Below are positions 59,233 to 64,000 of a stretch of 64,000 nt of DNA, piece by piece. The notes under the pieces were generated by a model that saw nothing but the letters and a program-made list of their open reading frames with translations, was not told where the DNA came from and did no database searches. Origin of the DNA: Paenibacillus massiliensis subsp. panacisoli DSM 21345 (GTDB lineage: Bacteria > Bacillota > Bacilli > Paenibacillales > Paenibacillaceae); contig NZ_KE384534.1 of the NCBI RefSeq assembly GCF_000426545.1, forward strand, positions 124,001-188,000, written 5' to 3'. Numbering within the stretch: position 1 is the first letter of the stretch; every line of letters begins with the position of its first letter. The translations under genes and the position numbers were made by a program.

Positions 59233-60135
59233 ATGGTGTCTTTAACCGGGTATGGTCTTCAGGAAATGACACAGGATATCCAGCGCTGGGAGACGCTCTA
59301 TGGCGAGCTGGGAATCAGCACGGGCAGCATTGGAACGAGCGTGATGGACCAGCCGATTCCTTACCTTCAGATTGGGCAGGGACCACGCAAGTTACTCGTA
59401 CAGGCAGCGATGCATGCGAATGAGTGGATTACGGCTCCTTGCCTGATGGACTTTATGTATCGCTATGCGCAGGCGCTTCATGAAGGAAAGACCTTCGAAG
59501 GGCACTCTGCGGAAGAATGGCTGGCGAAGACGTGTATTTGTGCGGTTCCCATGGTAAACCCGGATGGAGTGGAGCTGGTACTGGAGCGATTAGCCCCTAA
59601 TCAGCCATTTTATAGCGAAGTGGTAATACTGAACAATGGTCTGACGGACTTTAGCGGCTGGAAAGCCAATATTCGGGGTGTGGATCTGAACGACCAATTT
59701 CCTGCTTATTGGGAAGAAGAGGCTATGAGGCGTGATGTAGATGGGCCAGGGCCGCGCGATTATGGTGGGCCTGCACCGTTATCTGAGCCAGAAGCTCGTG
59801 CTCTGGTGGACTGGACTGCAGGTCTAAATCCTGATATGACAATTGCACTGCATACACAAGGCAAGGAGATTTACTGGAATTACAGGGATATGGAGCCGTC
59901 ATATAGCGAATCCTGGGCGAGGAATCTGGGGGAAGCCATCGGTTATCCGCCGATCAAGCTAAGCGGGAGCGACGCTGGCTACAAGGATTGGTTCATCGCG
60001 GCATATGGGCGTCCTGGCTTCACGATCGAGCTTGGCAAAGGGGTTAACCCACTTCCGCTAGAGGATCTGACAGGATTAAAGCAAGATACTCACCACATAC
60101 TAAGCGAAGCCATGAATTTGCTCATTTGCTCTTAA
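59233..60135 (+). CDS. M14-family zinc carboxypeptidase (gamma-D-glutamyl-diaminopimelate peptidase-like)
   Basis: A 300-aa metallopeptidase. Zinc ligands are H61 and E64 (MHANEWITAP) and H207 (IALHTQG); the catalytic Glu is E266 in FTIELGKG. VPMVNPDGVELV and RGVDLNDQFPAYW are typical of bacterial M14 enzymes acting on peptidoglycan peptides such as Lysinibacillus ENP1. No signal peptide and no LysM domain, so it probably recycles muropeptides in the cytoplasm. ATG 59233 follows GGGGAGG closely; GTG 59236 is an alternative. Confidence 0.87.
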   Translation: MVSLTGYGLQEMTQDIQRWETLYGELGISTGSIGTSVMDQPIPYLQIGQGPRKLLVQAAMHANEWITAPCLMDFMYRYAQALHEGKTFEGHSAEEWLAKTCICAVPMVNPDGVELVLERLAPNQPFYSEVVILNNGLTDFSGWKANIRGVDLNDQFPAYWEEEAMRRDVDGPGPRDYGGPAPLSEPEARALVDWTAGLNPDMTIALHTQGKEIYWNYRDMEPSYSESWARNLGEAIGYPPIKLSGSDAGYKDWFIAAYGRPGFTIELGKGVNPLPLEDLTGLKQDTHHILSEAMNLLICS

Positions 60136-60363
60136 AAAGCAGGCGGGGCAGACTCTCGATCAGCAGGAGCGGCGAGCAACAACTGATATAACGACATAAA
60201 TGGGTCAATCGCTGTGGCAAAATTTCAATTGGTACAACGATGAAATGATGCGATGCAACCACAGAGGCGGCTATTCGTATAATACTGCATGCGTTGCTTT
60301 CACGCATGAACATGTCGTTATGCTGCCTTTTTTGACTTAATTTCATAGAAAATGGGTGAATGT

Positions 60364-60618
60364 ATGAAGGTAAAAAAAGTACCGCCTCTTCGTCGCTGGA
60401 GTCATCTCATGCATCGTCTGCCCAAGCTTCTCCGCTCTTCGAGAGTTCCATGGAGAGAAAAGCTGCTGTTTCTTATCCCAATAGCCCTGTACTGGATATT
60501 GCCTGATGTGCTGATTCCGATTCCTTTCATGCCACTGGATGATATTGCAATTAGTGTGCTGTTATTGACCTGGTTTGTGAAGCGTGTGGAGCGGAAATAT
60601 CCTGATTTATTGGTCTAG
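60364..60618 (+). CDS. DUF1232 (YkvA-family) small membrane protein
   Basis: An 84-aa protein with a basic N-terminus (MKVKKVPPLRRW) and the DUF1232 core: a hydrophobic stretch WREKLLFLIPIALYWILPDVLIPIPF followed by the conserved MPLDDIAISVLLLTWF. Function of the family is not established. I prefer ATG 60364; ATG 60352 is possible but has no ribosome site. The 60136-60363 gap shows nothing else. Confidence 0.78.
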   Translation: MKVKKVPPLRRWSHLMHRLPKLLRSSRVPWREKLLFLIPIALYWILPDVLIPIPFMPLDDIAISVLLLTWFVKRVERKYPDLLV

Positions 60619-60715
60619 GAAGCAGCGCTGTGTATTGCGTAATGGCACTATATTCTTTACAATAGGAATATTGACTATACGCCAATGAATTTTGTTTATA
60701 TAGGAGATGAGAGCC

Positions 60716-61018
60716 ATGAATTGCAAGATTACACGCAATGCTGCGAAGGTGCTTCAACGCGAGCTGGACAAACCGGAGAACAGCGGTCAGAAGCTGCGAG
60801 TTATCATTACTCATGCACACGGGGATCACGCCCATTACGGTCTGGATTTGGACACGCCGGGTGAGAACGATACTGTAGTAACTACGGATAAAGGGATCGA
60901 TGTGATTCTGGAGACTGGACAGGACTTGCTGGACGGTGTCAAGATTGACTATTTGTATTTTCCTGAAGAGGGCTTCGTAATTACGAATGCTTCCAAGGGC
61001 AACCACGGCGATCATTAA
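60716..61018 (+). CDS. HesB/IscA-fold protein with cysteine ligands replaced
   Basis: A 100-aa protein following the A-type Fe-S carrier pattern from end to end (ITRNAAKVLQREL... LRV... HYGLDLD... LLDGVKIDYL... GFVITNA). The three cluster-binding cysteines of IscA (GGCSG and CGC at the end) are missing; those positions hold THAHGDHAH (32-40) and the terminal NHGDH (96-100). The only Cys is C3. It may bind a different metal through His/Asp, or no cluster. ATG 60716 is 9 bp after AGGAG; ATG 60707 abuts the ribosome site. A DUF1450 gene follows after 22 bp. Confidence 0.78.
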   Translation: MNCKITRNAAKVLQRELDKPENSGQKLRVIITHAHGDHAHYGLDLDTPGENDTVVTTDKGIDVILETGQDLLDGVKIDYLYFPEEGFVITNASKGNHGDH

Positions 61019-61040
61019 TCGCTAATGGAAGGGAACAATT

Positions 61041-61280
61041 ATGGCTAACGATATACGCGTATGTGATAAGTGCCAATTTGTCCGGATGAAATCTATCCTG
61101 CCCAAGCTGCAAAAAATGGCGCCAGATGCCGAGATTAAGGTTGGATGCAAATCCTATTGCGGACCATGCGGCAAGCGGGCTTTCGTCTATGTGAATGGTC
61201 GATATGTCAGCGCGCCGACAGAGGATGAGGTGCTGGCCAAAGCTGCCGCGTTCATCAAGCAGCCTTCAATCAATTCTTAA
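61041..61280 (+). CDS. DUF1450 protein (YuzB-like)
   Basis: A 79-aa protein with four cysteines in the family pattern: VCDKCQF near the start and CKSYCGPCGKRAFVYVNGRYV in the middle. The arrangement suggests a thioredoxin-like or metal-binding fold; function unknown. It starts at ATG 61041 behind GGAAGGGAAC and probably shares a transcript with the HesB-like gene. Confidence 0.85.
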   Translation: MANDIRVCDKCQFVRMKSILPKLQKMAPDAEIKVGCKSYCGPCGKRAFVYVNGRYVSAPTEDEVLAKAAAFIKQPSINS

Positions 61281-61378
61281 GCCTTGTGCGCTGAAATGGC
61301 ATGAGACTCTGCATAAGAAGGGCTTCACTGACTCATATTAATGAATGGCATTCATTAAGCTGATGAAGGAGGCTGTTC

Positions 61379-61651
61379 ATGGCACAGTACGATTCCGGAC
61401 TGCAGTCCCACAGTGTGGAGGCTCAGACGCAAAACTCTGTTGACAGGCTGCATAATGCGGTATCCCAAGCGATGTCGCACCCGATGGAGCAATTGATCGA
61501 GCAGGCCGAGCGCTCCAAGGACCATGCTGAGCATGCAATCCAGCAGGCGAAGGAAAGTCTTGGGGAGGAAGCTGTTGAGGTGGCTGCAGACATGCTGGCT
61601 ATTGAAGAGAAGCGTCTGGATGCGGTTAAGCAGGTGCACCGTCGTCAGTAG
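61379..61651 (+). CDS. Small helical hypothetical protein
   Basis: A 90-aa, Gln/Glu/Ala-rich, probably all-helical protein without cysteines or membrane segments; not recognised. A strong GAAGGAGG precedes ATG 61379 by 7 bp and a terminator follows, so expression is likely. The central AEHAIQQAKESLGEEAVEVAADMLAIEEKRL region could form a coiled coil. Confidence 0.75.
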   Translation: MAQYDSGLQSHSVEAQTQNSVDRLHNAVSQAMSHPMEQLIEQAERSKDHAEHAIQQAKESLGEEAVEVAADMLAIEEKRLDAVKQVHRRQ

Positions 61652-61674
61652 CTTCAGACATTTTATTTACAAAG

Positions 61675-61734
61675 AAACCGTTACTTCGCATTTGGAGATT
61701 GTATCCCATCTGCGATGCAACGGTTTTTTTATTT
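61675..61734. terminator. Terminator between the hypothetical gene and the LTA synthase gene
   Basis: AAACCGTT-n-TCGCA pairs with TGCGA-n-AACGGTTT; TTTTATTTT follows on the plus strand. It lies between convergent genes. Confidence 0.8.
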
Positions 61735-61769
61735 TAGGACGGCAAGCGTCCATATCTGTATGTGAATAA

Positions 61770-63794
61770 TTAGTTTGTTGTATCGGCTTCTGTTGGCTTC
61801 GTCGACTTCGGGTTGACTAAGTTCTCTTTATTCTCCCATAGCTGCAACAGGTTGTAAGTAATCACTTCATCTGATATCTGAAGCCGCTTTTTAGCTTCCT
61901 GAAATCCTGGTCCACATGCCTGTACATCAGTTGGTGTCCGCGTCGCAAGATCATAACAGGTTCCATTCTCGAAAGCCTGATCAGCCGATGGGATGTAATA
62001 TACTTTACCGTCTGTGAAGGCGCCAGAGCGGAGCACGACCATCCGTTCAGCATCTCCGAACAAATTATTCCCCATGAAATGATAAGGCTCTGGGGAGATG
62101 CCTAACAAATGCAGAATAGAAGGCGTCAGATCAAGCTGTCCAGCTGGCTGGGAGTCTACTCCCTGCAATGAACCTCCAGGAACGTGCACAAGGAGGGGAA
62201 CCTGATTCATAATTTGCTGCATATCCAGTGCATTCAGTGAACGGCCTGTGAACTGTTCATACAGCTTCTGCTCTGTAATGGAGTTGTCATGATCACCATA
62301 GAACATCAGAATGGTATTATCCCACAAGCCGTCCTGCTTCATTTGCTCAACCAGCTCGCCTAGGGCAGCATCGACATAATGCACGGATTGTAGATAATCT
62401 CCAAGCATCGTGCCCTGAAGTTCACCGACATCTAATACGTTCTCTTTCGCAGTCAGAGTATAAGGGTGGTGACTGGACAAGGTAATCATGAACGCATAGA
62501 ACGGGCTCTTTACGTCCGTCGTCAATGCTTCAAGAGACTGTCTGAACATGGACTTGTCACCGAGTGACCATCCGAGCGGCTCGTCAATGACAAAATCCTT
62601 CTTACTGTAGAAACGATCATAATGCATCGCTTTATACATGGAATAACGATTCCAGAAGCTGCTGTCATAAGCATGAAACACATTAGGACTATAGCCTTCA
62701 TTTTTCAAAATTGAGGGCAGCATGTCGAATGTATTCGCTGGATATCGGATAAACACTGATCCGGTAGGCAACGGATGCAGAGAGCTATGTGCACTGAAAT
62801 CAGCATCAGAGGTACGACCCTGACCCGTCTGGTGATAGAAATTGCTGAAATACATGCTTTCTTCCATCAGCTTGTTGAAGTTGGGTGTGATCTCCTCGCC
62901 GCCAACCTGTTGACCGATGAAGAAATTCATAAATGCTTCGCCCTGAATGACCATCACGTTGCTGCCTTTGAATTTTCCACGCAGGTCATTGTCCGTATTG
63001 AGAAGCTGCTGATGCTGATCGAACCAGGCTTTGGCCTCCTCGGTCCGTTCGTTCCCCAGCACCGGCTTCGGCCCGATATGCTCCTTCCCGAAGCGGTAAA
63101 GATCATAACCATGGAATCCTACTAGCCCTGTAACATTGTACAAAGCCAGCGACCACCAGTTGCCGACAAAGATGCCTTTGGCCCAGGTAGATGTGTAGAT
63201 GTTAATGGGCACGAAGGTCAGAGTCCATCCAAGGGCAAAGGCAACTACTCCGCTGACCAGGCGTTGGACCCATACCCAACGGGAACGAGGGCTCCTCGGA
63301 GTCGAGAGGCGCATGCTGTACGCGGCCCTGCGTCTGCGAGCAAGCTTCACCATCATCCAGAGCAGGAAGATCATCCAGTCCATAAAGAAGAAAATATCCT
63401 TCCAGTACAGCAGCGAAGCAATGCTGTCTCCCAAGGAATCGACCTGTCCAGCCTGTAATAGTACCGGAATCGTAATGAAGTCTCCAAAATAGCGGTAATA
63501 CACCATATCCGAATAGATGATTGCTGTCATAATTACATGAAGTATCAGCAAAGCGGCTTGTCTCGCACGACCTGGTAGCCACAAGGTCCAGAAGGAGGCG
63601 AGCAGCAGGGAACCGATTGCGATCAGATAATCGACCGGATTCATATCAATATTTTGGGCATCGAGCTGATGATGTAACAGTGTCAGCTTATATAGCATGA
63701 GTCCGATGAATAGCCATAACCCGGAGCCAGCCCGAAGCCACGCATACTTGTTCTCGCCCAGGCTGCTTAATGTGCGAGTCTTGCGTCTTAACAA
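61770..63794 (-). CDS. Lipoteichoic acid synthase-family protein (LtaS-like)
   Basis: A 674-aa enzyme with five membrane segments (about 25-200) and an extracellular sulfatase-fold domain that polymerises glycerol-phosphate from phosphatidylglycerol. Active-site residues by family pattern: E286 (VIQGEAFMN), the nucleophile T328 in GQGRTSDAD, and D501/H502 in FYGDHDNS. The STW-AKG motif near 203-208 precedes the usual SPase-type cleavage region of LtaS. The start is TTG 63794 behind GGGGGA. It may be LtaS itself or a YqgS/YvgJ-like paralogue. The last 206 bp of the window show only its upstream region, with no recognisable element. Confidence 0.9.
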   Translation of the reverse strand: MLRRKTRTLSSLGENKYAWLRAGSGLWLFIGLMLYKLTLLHHQLDAQNIDMNPVDYLIAIGSLLLASFWTLWLPGRARQAALLILHVIMTAIIYSDMVYYRYFGDFITIPVLLQAGQVDSLGDSIASLLYWKDIFFFMDWMIFLLWMMVKLARRRRAAYSMRLSTPRSPRSRWVWVQRLVSGVVAFALGWTLTFVPINIYTSTWAKGIFVGNWWSLALYNVTGLVGFHGYDLYRFGKEHIGPKPVLGNERTEEAKAWFDQHQQLLNTDNDLRGKFKGSNVMVIQGEAFMNFFIGQQVGGEEITPNFNKLMEESMYFSNFYHQTGQGRTSDADFSAHSSLHPLPTGSVFIRYPANTFDMLPSILKNEGYSPNVFHAYDSSFWNRYSMYKAMHYDRFYSKKDFVIDEPLGWSLGDKSMFRQSLEALTTDVKSPFYAFMITLSSHHPYTLTAKENVLDVGELQGTMLGDYLQSVHYVDAALGELVEQMKQDGLWDNTILMFYGDHDNSITEQKLYEQFTGRSLNALDMQQIMNQVPLLVHVPGGSLQGVDSQPAGQLDLTPSILHLLGISPEPYHFMGNNLFGDAERMVVLRSGAFTDGKVYYIPSADQAFENGTCYDLATRTPTDVQACGPGFQEAKKRLQISDEVITYNLLQLWENKENLVNPKSTKPTEADTTN

Positions 63795-64000
63795 TGGATT
63801 TCCCCCTTTATAGCCTTACATATCTCTATACCATCACGAAATTCTATCATGCAAGCTCTAAGTATCGGCTGTACTGGCGCTTGGCTCATAGAGCATGTCT
63901 ATACTCACATCTGATTGGTCAAGGCACGAAGTAGCAGCAATGCACTGTACTCTCTATTCTATATAGCTCTGCAATACTTACAGAGTGCAGTCTATCGCCT

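Noticed and set aside
60671..60701. TTGACT followed by a TTTATA-like box as promoter for the HesB-like gene
   Set aside because: The -10 would directly abut the ribosome site AGGAG at 60702, so the transcript would start after it.

Overview
The window looks like the chromosome of a Paenibacillus-type, spore-forming, plant-associated Firmicute. The evidence is S-layer homology (SLH) domains on surface proteins, a FosB thiol transferase, an LtaS-type lipoteichoic acid synthase, a T-box leader on leuA, CcpA-type cre sites, a collagen-like surface or spore protein, and several pectin-degrading enzymes. This is an inference from gene content; no database search was possible.

Layout. 1-7.9 kb: a plus-strand pectin / rhamnogalacturonan catabolic cluster (truncated ABC solute-binding protein, YteR-type GH105, GH28, alpha/beta esterase, CE8 pectin methylesterase, small membrane protein, GH43). 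All visible enzymes lack signal peptides, so they should finish imported oligosaccharides inside the cell. 7.9-8.3 kb: an IS1182-like left-end remnant and a 55-aa gene. 8.6-11.4 kb: a minus-strand trio, acetolactate synthase - flavin reductase - hemerythrin. 11.6-12.2 kb: tRNA-Leu(CAG) followed by three gene-end fragments and a second copy of the tRNA 3' end plus its terminator, i.e. a decayed integration hotspot. 12.4-17.6 kb: accessory genes: a secreted SLH-anchored serine hydrolase with a dedicated two-component system, then an unrecognised 300-aa protein. 17.7-19.9 kb: KdpE and a short KdpD-like kinase without a kdp pump. 20.2-28.7 kb: a giant (about 2755 aa) secreted subtilase with BspA-type leucine-rich repeats and SLH anchor behind a promoter overlapped by a near-perfect Fur box. 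29.1-30.4 kb: collagen-like protein.

30.6-35.3 kb: LysR regulator divergent from the oxidative pentose phosphate operon zwf-tal-gnd. 35.4-37.9 kb: bile-acid/arsenite-type permease and a secreted PL10 pectate lyase with a cre site. 38.4-42.3 kb: fructose PTS operon fruR-fruK-fruA-IIA. 42.5-43.2 kb: an internally deleted IS30 copy. 43.3-46.8 kb: nitroreductase behind MarR-like inverted repeats, MarR regulator, FosB, a small membrane protein, AraM-type glycerol-1-phosphate dehydrogenase. 46.9-49.2 kb: a ghost fragment of fruK, then leuA with its T-box. 49.2-51 kb: SdpR/SdpI-type pair and a tandem-HTH protein. 51.2-63.8 kb: mostly core genes: CE4 deacetylase, small stress and regulatory proteins, glutamate racemase, calcium-type P-ATPase, M14 peptidase, HesB-like and DUF1450 proteins, LTA synthase.

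The most unusual items are the Fur-controlled giant surface protease, the tRNA-Leu gene graveyard with its neighbouring surface-hydrolase/two-component module, the HesB-like protein in which ligand cysteines appear replaced by histidine/aspartate, and the fruK ghost. No CRISPR array, prophage or clear defence system was seen.
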